DNA of 64,000 bases, from assembly GCF_000835495.1 (NCBI RefSeq), contig NW_015622548.1:248001-312000 (forward strand), given 5' to 3'. This stretch comes from Cladophialophora immunda. Taxonomy: Eukaryota > Ascomycota > Eurotiomycetes > Chaetothyriales > Herpotrichiellaceae. Positions within the stretch are counted from its first letter, which is position 1. Every line of letters starts with the position of its first letter. A program made the position numbers and the translations under genes. Positions 34,056 through 45,922 of this stretch are shown here, in pieces. The notes under the pieces are model-generated. The model was given only the letters and a program-made list of their open reading frames with translations. It had not been told where the DNA came from and made no database searches.

Positions 34056-35465
34056 CTGAACATGTACGGAGTAGTGTCTCCAGGTTCTCTAGATCATACC
34101 ATCTTTCCACGAAAGGTGCCCAGAGCGCAGATTCAACAATGACGTCATTTTCTCGGCATCATTGGTGTCCCTGCTGGGAAGGTCAGGCGAAGCGTATCCC
34201 GGAGGCATTGACTTCTTCAACCACTTCAGCTGGAGCTCTTCAGCCACGGCTTCAGAACCTCTTAGCGACCGCTGGCGCACAGCCACGAGATTACTCGTAC
34301 AACACTGACATGTCCCAGTCCGCCGTGATGGCCAAGTCGACAGTAAGTTCACGTGCTTTGGGGGCCAGGTGTGGAGCAGCAAGCAATCAGCTCGAATGAC
34401 TTTTAGCACCTCACGAGGCACAGCCGCGAGAAGGGCGCAGCTCGTTGGGGCGAGGCTGCCTCCAATAACCACCCCCAGACGGCGCTCTCCAAACCCCTGC
34501 TTCTGCCTGCTTCATCCTCACAGTAGGTCAGCGGATTTCGCCCTTCAAAGCAGAGCCGCCAGAGCCGCGATCTTGGTAAGTTCCTACTGAACAGGCTTGA
34601 CGTTTGGGATACAGTGGTAACCACGATTCTACAACTTGCTGTGCCCCGAGACGCCATAATGGAAGCTGACAGTGCCTGGCGAGCGTCGCTTAGCGCTGGA
34701 AAACTCGATGACCCCGAGAGGGCTTCGCTTAAGCGCACCCTTCAACCTGGTCGACGCGATTCAAATGTGTGTGCATGGCCTGTTGCTCGATCATAAGCCA
34801 ATCCGGAGAACAAGTTCAATTGCTTGGATGCTTGCTTAACTCGGATCTCCCACCGCTCATCGGATATCTCGTCTCGACATCGTTCAGGGTTGGGCGGATT
34901 TTACTCCCAGGAGAAGGTAGATTTGTTGTCCAGCAATGTGCCAGAGTCCCAGTGGCCTTAGTACAATATCGTTGTATTTCCGAGAGCCTGCCGCTTTCAT
35001 CGTCCGATTGGGGCCCTTTGAGGCGAAATGGATATCTGGATAGCACGCATTGGAGTTTTATTCCAAGGGCATTGCAATGCCAGCGCAGAGATGAAGAAGG
35101 GTACAGGGAAGAGATCACCATGGCTGCAGTGTAAGAGAAGCATTATCCCAACACGGCGCGCGCTACAGATATTTGGAGATGACAAAAGGATCAGAAGCCC
35201 AGCTAGGTGCGTGAAATTTGGATTTATTTTTTCCTACTCCCAAGGCAAGGACTCGTTCTTGACCATGCTATCATTCCGCTTGTAAATCAAGGAGAACAGG
35301 AAAACGTCTGTTTGGTATCTCATGCAATCAATGCACAGCTCATCTCTTTCGAAGATAAAGCGAGCATAAAGACGGAACCCCGTTTTCGTCTTTTTCTGGC
35401 TGACACCACCACCGCCACCACAACCACCTTCAATGCATACATACACCCCCATCCTGCTATCACCC
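34056..35465. other. Gap between small gene and RPL3, with one weak candidate gene
   Basis: A TACGGAGTA word lies at 34065-34073. A possible two-exon plus-strand gene at 34328-34526 is listed separately. From 34530 to 35465 I see no supported exon. The last about 100 bp, with an ACC/GCC-rich run at about 35402-35430, belong to the RPL3 3' untranslated region. Confidence 0.45.
34328..34526 (+). CDS. Possible small two-exon gene, unknown product
   Basis: ATGGCCAAGTCGACA is followed by a strong donor (GTAAGTTC, intron 34343-34406 ending TTTTAG) and an open exon at 34407-34526. The product starts MAKSTHLTRHSREKG and is about 44 aa. The N-terminal style recalls small basic nucleolar proteins such as Alb1, but the lysine-rich remainder expected there is missing. 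The frame is open upstream to an earlier ATG at 34139. It may be a fragment, an alternative first exon or chance. Confidence 0.2.
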
Positions 35466-36998
35466 TCACGAAGCAGCAACAAGATCCTTCTTGAGCGTGC
35501 CCAGGAATTGGCGCTTCTCCTGGGGTGTCTGGTACGCGCCGTGCCCGAACTCGGAGGACGTGTCGATCCATTTGAGCTCGACCTTCTCGAGCGCCTTCCG
35601 CGAGGTGTGGGGGAACATGGATTTGCGGAGGGTCATGACCCGCTTCTTGACGCCCGGCACGGAGCCCTTGAGGAGGACGAAGTCGTTCTTGACCTCGCCG
35701 TAGCGGACGAAACCGCCCATGCTGTTTTCGCACACGGACGTTAGTTGATACTTTTCTGAGAACATACGCCAAAGCGGGGGGACACGGTTTGAGGAGGGGA
35801 TAAACTTACGGTGTGATCTGCTTGCTCACGACGTCAAAGTCGGTGGCGGCGTTCTTCTCATCCTTGCCCTTGCCAATGCGGTAGACCTTGTGGTTGACCG
35901 AGGTACGATGGTGGTAACCCATCTGACCGGCGCGGGCCACCGTCCATTGGACGTGCGAAGGATGCCAGGCGCCGATACAAGCGACCTTTCGCAGACCCTT
36001 GTGCGTCTTGCGGGGGAGCTTCTTGGTGCCCCATCGGCTGGTGACGCCCTGGAAGCCGTGGCCCTTGGTGACGGCGATGCAGTCAATCATCTCGTCCTGC
36101 TCGAAGATGCTGTCGATCTCGACCGGCTTCTCGAACAGCCCGTGCCCGAAGTCGACCTTGTCCGCGACGCTGCCGCCGTTGACCTGGATCTCCATCAGAT
36201 GCGCCTTCTTCTGCTTGAGCGGGGTCTGACGGATCTGGGTGTGCGCGAGGACCCGGACGACCGTGCAGTATTTCTTGATGCGCTCGAGTTCCCGCGTGAC
36301 CGAGGCGCCTTTGTTCTCCGAGTGCTTCTTAGCGTATTTGGTGAAGGCCTTCTTCTTCGATCGGTACCAGTTCTTGTAGAAGCGGCGCTTGACTTCGTCC
36401 GAGAGATGTTCGGCCCACACCGTGGTGAGCGAGCGCAGGCCGCGAGGTGTCTCGATGTAGCCGACGAGGCCGACAACGATCATCTGGACGCAAAAAACTG
36501 GTCAGCCGCAACTTTGACGTCCACAGTAATTTGTCGACCTCTTTCTAGGACTTACGGGCGGCGTCTCAATGACAGTGACAGCCTCGACAATCTCCTTCTT
36601 GTGCATCTTCGCGCCAGGTCTATCAAGGTCGCGGACAATGGTGGTCATCCCGGCCTTGTATCCCATGGCAGCGGTGAGATGGACTGGTTTCTTTGGGTCA
36701 TCCTTTGGAAAGCTGGACCAAATGTTTTCAGCTTCGACTCCTTGAAAAGACGGAGTCATGACTTCTAGAGAACCAGTGTATCCTACCTCTTGACCTTGCC
36801 TCGGTGTCTTGCAGCTCGCTTTCGGGGCAGGAAAGCAAGCGAACCTGTCGAGAGAAAAGTGTTAGCTCACAGAGCCTTTTGTAGACGGGAGGCTTCAGAA
36901 GGGAAGGATTGGTACCGTGTCGCGGCGCCTCGAACTTTCGGTGAGACCTATCCAAGTCATTAGCAGTTGCGTATAGCATATCGAAGTAGCACTCACAT
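35466..36998 (-). CDS. RPL3: 60S ribosomal protein uL3 (RPL3), 392 aa, six exons
   Basis: Exons: 36998-36997 (only AT of the start codon), 36947-36916, 36844-36787, 36712-36556, 36483-35810, 35721-35466; all phases agree and give 392 aa, the usual uL3 length. The product reads [21 protein letters not shown] at the start. It includes [34 protein letters not shown] with the peptidyl-transferase-proximal loop, and the [16 protein letters not shown] end. uL3 is an essential core protein of the large subunit. The first intron splits ATG as AT/G (donor GTGAGT, branch CTAAT, acceptor GGATAG); unspliced RNA would read ATG-TGA. A TCACGTGA palindrome lies about 125 bp upstream. Confidence 0.97.
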
Positions 36999-37391
36999 CT
37001 TGTTTGAGCGAGGGGTCAAGGTGTCGTGGGTTGTCAAGCTGAAGTTGGAGCAAGTCAATGTGGAACGTAGAAATTCGAGATTTCGACAAAGTGCGGCCCG
37101 ATCGCCAAGATTTTCGCGGGTCACGTGATCACACCGCTTCTTCCAAACCCACTTCTTAAATGCACAGGAAAAGCGTAGGGAGAACAGTGGCGGATCTGAG
37201 TTAGATATCGTTATTTCGTATTCTTTCAAGAAGATACATGTACTCATTTTACAGAATGAAGTAACAATGCGACTGTGAATCTTTTCCAATGCTGATTCCT
37301 CCGGCTCAATCTTGCTGCTGTACACATCCAGCCAACACAACCGACAGAAATGAAAATCACGATAGGAAATCCTGACCGATGTCGAAACCGA
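36999..37391 (-). promoter_or_regulatory. RPL3 promoter with TCACGTGA palindrome
   Basis: GGGTCACGTGATC at 37119-37131 carries the perfect palindrome TCACGTGA (37121-37128), about 125 bp upstream of the split start codon. CACGTG is the Cbf1-class binding core. Cbf1 sites are known in ribosomal-protein promoters of some ascomycetes, so I infer that role here. The rest of the gap also holds the SSN6 3' end. Confidence 0.5.
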
Positions 37392-40210
37392 CTATGCTGC
37401 ATTCTCTTGTTTTGGCGTCACTGACGGAGGTGCCCCCACCTGGGGGCTGCTCAGAGCTGCCGAAGGAGGAGCCCGCTTATCGTCCTCACTATTGTTATCA
37501 TAATCCTCATCTACGTCGACTTTGCGAGCTGCCTGCTCGACCTGTTCTTTGCGGTCCTCCTTTGGGCCGTCGAGGATAGACTGCATTGACGGGATCTGCT
37601 GAGGATGGGTGTAAGGATGATGTGCTGCCTCCGAGGGATGGTAGTTCTCGTTCGCACGCCGTTCATTCTCGCGACGAGACTCAGAGGAGCTGCGCCTGTA
37701 GTGATCTTTCGGGGTTGGTAACCGACCTGGGGGGCTATTTCGACGGGTTGGGTCATCCAGACGTGCACGAGTCTCTTCATTTGCTATCTTCTTAGAGGGC
37801 CCTCCATCGGACTCCCACTCACGGCTCCGTTTCATAGCGGAGGGTGGGCGATCATCACGGGGAGCTCCCTCTACGGCAGGAAGAGGGGGTGCAGCGGACG
37901 CCACGCCATTAGCAATGCTAGGGAATGGTTGATTGGACTGGAACGGCTGTTGGCGATAGCCGCCTCCTGGGGATTGAGGTCGTTCATCTCTCAGTGGCCG
38001 CAGCTCACTAGGTGGACTGAAAGGCCGCCCATACGGTGGGAGAGTTGAACCAGAGGCGCTGCCATTAGCATGAGGCGCTGGTGCTCCATTCATGGTAGGA
38101 GACGGACGGACTCCACTACCGAAAGCCGGAGGACGATCCTGCATCGAGATCTGCGGAAGAGTCTGAGGCCCAGGTGGGAACATGCCTGGATTTGCCGGTT
38201 GCATCTTAGGCGACGGAGATTGCAGCTTGCGAACTGGAGTTTGACGCGATGAGTCATACGGACGCGGACCGTCCTGGCGTGGGCTAGGAGCTCGTGGAGG
38301 CGGAGCTCTCATGGCGTCGCGTGCGTCATAGCCGTTCGGTGGTTGTTGTTGTGGCGGCGGCGGCGGTGGTTGAGACTGCTGCGACTGCGGCTGCGATTGT
38401 TGCTGTTGTCCCGGCGGCGGATTGATGCCCGCGATGCCTCTCGCCCAGTCGTTAACACGAGCTGGATCGACTGGAGGTTGTTGTGGTTGCTGGTTTGACG
38501 ACGTAGGTCCACCCCATTGAGGGCCAGGAGGTACTCCAACGCCATTCTGATATGCTTGCGGATGGACATCTTGCGGGACGGGAGCATTGTGCTGATTAGG
38601 CCCAGTTGCTGCTCCGCTCCTCAGAAGTGCAAGACGGGCTTTAATGTGAGTGTTGGTCGGATCAAGCTCAGCTGCTCTGGCATACGCGTCAAGAGCATCA
38701 GAAGTTTGGTTGTTGCAAGACTCATACTATACCAGTCGTCAGCAAGGCAATATTGTGAACTACACTGCAGATGCTTACCAGAGTTCCAAGGTCGTACCAC
38801 ACCTCCGAGATGTATGGATTAAGCCGGATGGCGCGAGAATATGCATCGAGTGCGTCTCGGTACTGGTTGATTTGATAGTACAGCACACCGATGGAGCACC
38901 AAAATGTGGGATTCCGTCCATCACGGTAAACGGCTTGTTGGTAAGCCTCATACGCCTTTGGAAATTTCTGCTGTGCCATGTAACATCTGCCAAGCAGATA
39001 CCAGCTCTGCGCATCGGAGTTGTCTTGAAGCAGGGTCAGTGACAAAGATTTGAAAAAGGCCTATAAGTGGCACATACCTGAGCTGACCGACTGTTCGAGG
39101 TATTCAATGGCTTGATCTTGGCTGGCATAGCTGTTACTCTGTTGATGATGCAGCCAGCCGAGCTGCTGTAGCACTTTGGCGTGTTTCGGATCTCTCTCTA
39201 GAACACGCCTGTACGCCTGTTTTGCGGCTTCAAACTGTACGGAGAGATTAGACGGGCGGCCTGCTAGGGGGGCGACAGAGACTTACATCTTTCTGCTGCT
39301 CATACACGTGGCCAATCTGGAACCAGATGTCTTCCTCATTCAAAGGGCGTGGCGGATCATTAACGATGTACTTGAAGCACTGAGAGGTCGTCAGCAGAGT
39401 TAATCACAAGCAAGCGAGCCACTCACTTCGAGGCTGTGGGAGAACTTCTGTTGCTGTTTATAAATTATTCCGAGTCTGAAATAAATCTCATTGGCTTTCT
39501 CGAAGTCTGGCTGCATGCGCATGACCTGGGAGAAGGCCTCCTCGGCATGTTCCAAGGAGCCATATCGGTCGTAGAGGATACCGATGCCGTACCACAGCTT
39601 GGGCTCCTTTCATTGACGTTAGATCTATGGACAGCATGACGAGGGGCGGCGGACAGCTTACGTTGGGTTTGGGCAGGTAGTAAAGAGCTTGCTGGTAGGC
39701 AGTGTAAGCTTCTTGGAGGTTGTCCATCATCAAATAGCAGTGGCCTGCAATTGTCAACTTCTCTCCCCGGCAATTTAGAAACGGCGCTTACCTAGGTTCC
39801 CCCACGCCTCGCCGTTGGCAGGTTCGACCTTCAGGATGTTTTTGAGATATTCCATAGCTTCAGGGTATTTCTCCTTTGTCCGGAGAATACAAGAAATCGC
39901 GTTCAGGGTCTGCGTTGACCATTGGTTGTGTCTGAGAGCTTGCTCATACGCAAACAGAGCGGCTTCGTGGTCTCCAAGTAACTCGTTCAGGGATCCTGGT
40001 ACCAACCGCAGTTAGCATACAAGGTCGGTCGGAGAGCAGTACTACAAGCATACCTATTCTTTGCCATGTTGATTCGTTCAATTGCGCCAGAAGGCGTTGG
40101 CGTTGCATATGCGCATCAACCGGCGTGGCTCCGTTGATCTGTCCACCAAAGTGAGGTCCAGGTTGCAGACCGATGACGCCCGGAGGCGATGGATGAGGCA
40201 CGAGAGCCAT
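37392..40210 (-). CDS. SSN6: Transcriptional corepressor Cyc8/Ssn6 (TPR protein), 817 aa, eight exons
   Basis: Exons: 40210-40054, 39995-39792, 39744-39662, 39606-39427, 39379-39287, 39234-39078, 39023-38779, 38726-37392; frames join cleanly throughout. Residues about 50-390 are tandem tetratricopeptide repeats, with repeat words such as GEAWGNLGHCYLMMDNLQEA, IWFQIGHVYEQQ, SWYLLGRCYMAQQKFPKAYE and VWYDLGTL. The C-terminal half is low-complexity: a Q/P run (QQQQSQPQSQQ then a P run), then S/R/P-rich with KRSREWESDGGPSKK and a final acidic/proline end. This is the architecture of Cyc8/Ssn6 (SsnF/RcoB in moulds), which recruits Tup1 and deacetylases to repress promoters. Its upstream intergenic region is very long, consistent with complex control. 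Confidence 0.95.
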
Positions 40211-41136
40211 TGTCAATCCCTCAGGCGGCGCAAGGCAAGGAGCCTCTGCTGGCGGAGGAGGTCAGGGAGAAGGAAGCTCTTGGGCAAATTTTCACCAGAC
40301 CAGGAGCTGCGCTGTGAGCCGAGGCGTCGGCAAGGTTCAACAGCGGTATAAATGCGCCTCCTCTCGTCAAGCTCACGATGAGCGTGATGGAAAATAAAGC
40401 AAGTGCTCGAGGACGCGGTAAGTAGCGTCTGAAGAATAGTAGGCAGAATCAGCCCCAGATACTTGGCTGCTTGGGACGAAGGGAGAAAAATGGGGCTAGG
40501 GTGACGAGAACAGCAAGGAGCGCGAAAATGACGACGTTATGTCCTGGGAAGATGATGGTAGGGCATAGAGTAGAAGATGGTGAGAGTAACCGGGGGAGCA
40601 AAAGGGCACGACGGCGTGGTAAAGGGAGACCAAGGTCAAAGATGGGAGCAAGGCGACACAGGAGAAGAAGCTGGTGGAGGATGACGGTGGGAAGACAGGA
40701 AAGAGGAAAGAGGGCTCTCGTTCTGAAGCAAAGTCACGGGAAACCACGCTAGAGGTAGGGTTATAGATCTCATGCTGGATCATTTGTCGGCGGGCGAGAA
40801 GGAGAGCCGGGCACATCAGGTTGCCATCAGAGTAGCAGGCTGTGGTGCACCGTGCACGGGCTCTGACAGTTCTTAGTTTTCTAGCCGGCTGGCGGGCTTG
40901 GGCTGGGACCGGGGGGTGCCAACCAAGCAGCGACAGGAAGGGGGGAGAGGTGGAGTGGGCGATGGAGCCCTGGGTGATTGGGTGTGGGCAGGGCGGGACC
41001 CGATAGTGCTCGGATCAAGTAGCATGGGCGGTGGATGGGCGGTTGGTGGCTGTTGATGGGCGGTGGATGGGCATCCATGGGGTTCCTTTGAGGCGTCGAG
41101 ATGAAGCATCCAGGCGGGTGGGGCTGGCCTCGGCCG

Positions 41137-41168
41137 CTGGGTGCACCTGGGTGCAACTGGGTGCAACG
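41137..41168. repeat. Three tandem decamers, CTGGGTGCAA-like
   Basis: CTGGGTGCAC, CTGGGTGCAA and CTGGGTGCAA run head to tail, ending in CGGG, in the upstream region of SSN6. The unit contains a TGCAA/GTGCA core. A factor-binding role is only a guess. Confidence 0.7.
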
Positions 41169-44100
41169 GGATTGGGGTTTGCTGGGCGATCCAGGTCAAG
41201 GAACGCATAGCGTGCGCACGACCCAGTAGCGCCTTGTGGTGGTGGGCAGTGGGGTCCCTTGACCCCCCCCCGTCTGACACTCGAAAAACCTCCGCCTGGC
41301 TGCTTGTCAAAAAAGGCTTCCTTACTAAGACCCTCTGGCCCTTATAGGCTGTGCGGTTATTACTGTCCAGTGGTCCTAGGTCTCCTCTGGAGAGATGGCT
41401 TGCGGGTGGCGCGCGAGTTTGACGTGGGAAAACCAGGTGAGGCGAGTTGGTAGCACCGTCTTCTTGAGCTTTGGATTCGCCCTTAACCACGGGTAAGAGA
41501 CGAGACCAAAAGAGGAGTCCGAGCCTGATCCTGCTCCTCATCCTGAGGCCAGAGCCCCCCAGCACTCTTCCAAGAAGTAAAGCGCGTGGCAAGAAGCAAC
41601 ATTATCTCATTCTTCACCACCCTATCCTCCCCCTGGCTGCACCCTCTACCTCTTGTCATCATCATACCTAATCATCGCGATCGTCATCGCACATCCGCCC
41701 GCCGGCAACCTTCCATACGAAAACGACCGGCAAGTCCCAAAGGGAAAATTGCTGGTGGGTGGCTGACTGGAGTCGTCTCGCAATCTGAGGGGGCTAAACC
41801 AGAAAAGCTCTCAGGCGAGACCAGGGGGGATGGAGAACAGGTCAGGCTTGTTGCTGGAAGCGTGCGGCATATGACGAACAGGAGGAACAGAACGAACAGG
41901 TTCTGTGGGCCGTGCCTTGGATGGTGTGCGGTGCTCAATTGGCTTTTTGGGGCACGTTTGAGTGGCTCCGTCATCGCCAGCAGCCAGGGGTGGGCTGGAA
42001 GGGGGAGGAGCCCAGAGGAGGCAGGGGGAAGGCCTGACTTGGGGGTCCACCAAGCCACGGAGCCACCTATCCCATTGCCTTTTCCCGTTCGACTAGCTAC
42101 TTGCAGAGGGGCACGATGGGCAAGCCACGGGACAGGCGGCAGGTACCTCTTGCACGCATGGCGTTGGCCTCTTCTTTACCCGGGGGTCCCCCTCCCTCGC
42201 TTCGCCCTCGCCGCTCAACTCCTCCAGGATCCATCCGAGTTGGCAGCTGCTCCGTTCTTCTCCACATCTCTCGCCTAGCGTCTTAGCTCATTTCTACTCC
42301 CCATGAGCTGCCTGCCAATCTGGGCCTGTTTCGAGAAACGGGATCAAGCCACCCACCCGTGAAGATTTGGACATTCCGAAAAGGAATCAAATGCCAGCCA
42401 ACCGCCTGCTACTGTTGTCACCCCTCTCTGGCAGCCCCAGACCATCAACTTCCCGGCCACCGTCCATCATCGGCGTTGCGTCTCAAAATCTTGACCTAAT
42501 GCTGGACAGCAGCCTTTCAGAGCTCGAGCCCAGACTCGTAAAACCGGGCAAGTGTCTAGGGGGTGAAACAACGAGAATGTTGACAAGGAAACGTGGCGAG
42601 GCATCTCCGCAGTCGCCTAAACATGGTCAACGCCGAAAAGAGGACGACCTGAAAGTCACCAGGTCATCCTCGTGCAAGTACTCCGTACCAGCGGAGGGCC
42701 TCGTCCCTTACTAGACGAGGCTTTTCTTTTCCGTGGGCTATTTCAGTGCCACTTTTAAGGGGGCCAGAACTGGCGCAAGCCCAGCGCGACGCCTGCTCTT
42801 GCGCCTTCAGCAGGGCCAATTACCCGGAGAAGGTTAGGGGGTGCTAGCCGGGATTTGTGGGCTTGGGGGGAATGTGGCTTCGGGGCGTGCTATCGGGCGG
42901 CGCATGGCTTGTGTCCTTTAGCTCGGTGCCTGGAGACCAAGCCTTATGCTACCAGGCGAGGTTACAACTAGGCGGCAAACCACGCCAAACATAAGGTAGG
43001 TGCTGTAGATTACCCCAGTAGCAGTCCCTGGAAGCCCTTTGGCTATCAAATTCAAAGGCTCACTACCCAGGTGCTCGTAGGCTATCAAACTGGCTCTTTC
43101 ACTGTCTTGTGCTCTCTTCAGTTCCATCGCTCTATCTGGCGACGCCATCTCCTCAAACACCGCCTATGAGGTGTCCGTCGCAGCGCAAAACTCGTATTTC
43201 TTTGTCAGACTGCAGCCACTTGTCCTTGTAGAAACCCTCGTCCTCTCCATAGCCTTCACCGCTGAACTGTCAAAATGACGAGCGACACCTACCTCCCCCC
43301 AATGCAAGGGAATCACCCCAAGCCCCAAGTGATCGCTTCAACACCCGAGTCCGATCAGCCGCAGGTTCAGGAAACGCTGGAATTCGTTTAGTGGAGCCCC
43401 TTCTCCCCGGTGCCCAAAATCGCAGGGGATCGACCGATGCAATCAATCCCAAACCAAAACACTTAGACGATGATCTGCACCTGGGCTTGTCCAGCTGCTA
43501 CCTCGTACAGCTGCATGCCCCCTCGAAAGTCGATCACTCCTGGCGTCTCTGGCCCTTGCGTCAAGGTCTTTGCTGGGCGCGGATCATAGCATTCTTCTCG
43601 CCCTTGCATTGCGCTTCTCCCGACAGCCCGATGCAGCACAATTACGCAGTGCTATGCCGTAGAAACAGCGGTAGGATGGTGGCACGGCGAAGTCGCACGT
43701 TCTACGGCACACACATGTCACAACGTCAACTCTCCTGCGACCCCCGTGGGCATGATACAAGGTTGCACAAGGCGACGTCAAATTGGACCCCCAGTTCCGG
43801 CTGTTAACAGAGTCCCAAGGCACACCATCGGTGCCAGGCGTGCCAGGGAGACCCCGTGCTCAGGTGAGCCTCTTCTATCTTCGGGTGCGATTCCATCATC
43901 GCGCCTTTACCGGCTCAAAATCGCCGGCCATGTGGGCACAAGTGTGCTTACGAGCATGCCATTTCGAGATCTCCCAATTTTGGGTTTTGTGCTGCCCGGC
44001 AAAAGGGAGCGTGCGAGCGAGCCTCGCCTCGCGTCCCTGCACGTGATGTGGGATCCTGAGAAGCGGCGAGGCCGGATTGCCCCCAACCCGGGCTTCCAGA

Positions 44101-45595
44101 ACAGTGGTTGCACAAGGGATCGGACGGTTGACCGCATCATTTACCAAACATCAACCTTCATGCGCGCGATCCCAGGCGTGTGGTACGACAGGAACTTTTG
44201 AAACAGCCTGTCCCCGGGTAGCAGCCACTCGCCTATTTGTCTTTGACGAGGCTGTCAGCCTACCCACCATCTGTCTTTCCAACGCAAAATGTTTGTGTAG
44301 CCAGGCCACTGCCCTGCTGGCGTCAATCTATGACAGCTCAGTTCCTCCATCATGGGATATCCATGTCGGACTAGTGGCAAGCATTGCCTGACACTCCTTG
44401 ATTAGCCTCGCCGAGCTCTGGCGGAGTGGAAATTGATGCTCCGTGGCTACATACCTCAGACTTGGTGACACTGCTGTTCTGATTGATCTGGGGTTTCAAG
44501 TAAGAGCCTGTTGCCGTTCGCAACCCGTCTGATCATTGCACTAACGATCATCGCGGGATCCCTGATGTCGTTGCACAGACGCTTGTTTCCAGAGCGAGCA
44601 GTCTGGTATTCTGGCAAAACACATACTCAAGGCTTTTGACCTTTCATACGTCCTCCGATGGCCTTTGGCTGGCCCAGAGAGGGACTTTGAACAGCTCTGA
44701 CAACAGCCGTCATATGAAGGCGATTCTTCCTTCCACCTCGATGCCTCGGGCATTATAAAGGGCACACAATATCAACTCGGGCGGTATGCATTATCCGGTG
44801 AGTTATACAGGCCTTGGCCAAGTGAACTTATTCCCGGCTTGGTCCCTATCGGTTGAGGCCAGGCCGCGTCACACTACTATCTTGACCTTGGCATTAGTTA
44901 CCACGAGAGCCGGGCGCCCTACGTAAGGCCCAGACGATGGACACGCCCAACCACTGCTGGTGAATGTATGCTTCCTGATGACACAACACATCGCGACAAG
45001 GGAACATTCGACACCAGGGGCTCGCGTCCTCCTCGGAAAGAATCATTGAAGCAAGACGCTTGTACATCACAGCCAATTGGCTGGTACCAACTGTCGTTGC
45101 AGCAAAGTTTGGAAAGCCATGCGAGAGGTCAAGATAGGAGGTCTTTAAATGAAGACACTGCTGATCACCGGTGCTTGGCCGTCCACGGATCATCAAGAGA
45201 TAACATATTGCCCAGGTATGCATGGCGCATCGCTATACCGAACTCAGTGTCCGACCCTTCCGAAATCCAACAGAGCCGAGCATGGCTTCTGCATAAACAA
45301 TGCCAATACGCCCTGAGCCGCTAGTACATTTTGAGGATATCTGTGGTCATATAATGTGATGCTACATGCAGCAGCACTCGAACAAGCTTTTACCCAAGAG
45401 GCGACCCATACATTGAAGGTCAACGATTTGTCCACCTGCTGACCGACAAGGTTGTCCTCGGAGAGGGGGGTATTTCATCTCTTCTATTAGTCACTCTGCA
45501 GGTGCTTGGGAATGGCAATTCATCATCTTGGAGTGGACTGGCCAAGCAGGATGCCCAGCGCCGCCCGGAGAATATCTTACGCTGGTCACTGAATC

Positions 45596-45922
45596 TTACG
45601 TCGACTGGTGACGCACCGTACACGCAGACAAGAGGGTGAACAAGGCGATGCCGAGTATGTCAGCACTTGGGTCTTCGTAATAGATCATAATGAGAATAGG
45701 TAGAGATGGTCTTGCTGGTGGTTTCAAGGGGCGATCCCGGGGGCAACCGTTGACGGCAAACATGATAGGGAGAAGATGGGACAGGTAGGCTGTTAGACAG
45801 CAGTTCATCTGTGAGATGGAATGTGCTGGATGGGGGATAAACTCACCCTGCGGGCACACGATGACTTGACTACCTCCTTGAGGATCCTCCAAGAAAGCCC
45901 GAGTGTTTGAGTCGTCGATCAT
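45596..45922 (-). CDS. Possible small gene of unknown function
   Basis: Reading from ATG 45922 gives MIDDSNTRAFLEDPQGGSQV.., open for 108 codons. A plausible intron (GTGAGT after CCGCAGG, ending CTAACAG) and a hydrophobic stretch (YEDPSADILGIALFTLLSAC) near the end suggest real exons. Neither intron use nor the 3' end is settled. A CACGTG box lies at 45999-46004, about 80 bp upstream. No family is recognised and it could be chance. Confidence 0.3.
   Translation of the reverse strand: MIDDSNTRAFLEDPQGGSQVIVCPQGEFIPHPAHSISQMNCCLTAYLSHLLPIMFAVNGCPRDRPLKPPARPSLPILIMIYYEDPSADILGIALFTLLSACTVRHQST

Noticed and set aside
35890..36768. 292-codon plus-strand frame across RPL3
   Set aside because: Antisense shadow of a codon-biased ribosomal protein gene.
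40873..42278. Two frames of 239 (minus) and 230 (plus) codons in the SSN6 upstream region
   Set aside because: Low-complexity P/R/S-rich translation, overlapping ends, no motifs, no splice context.
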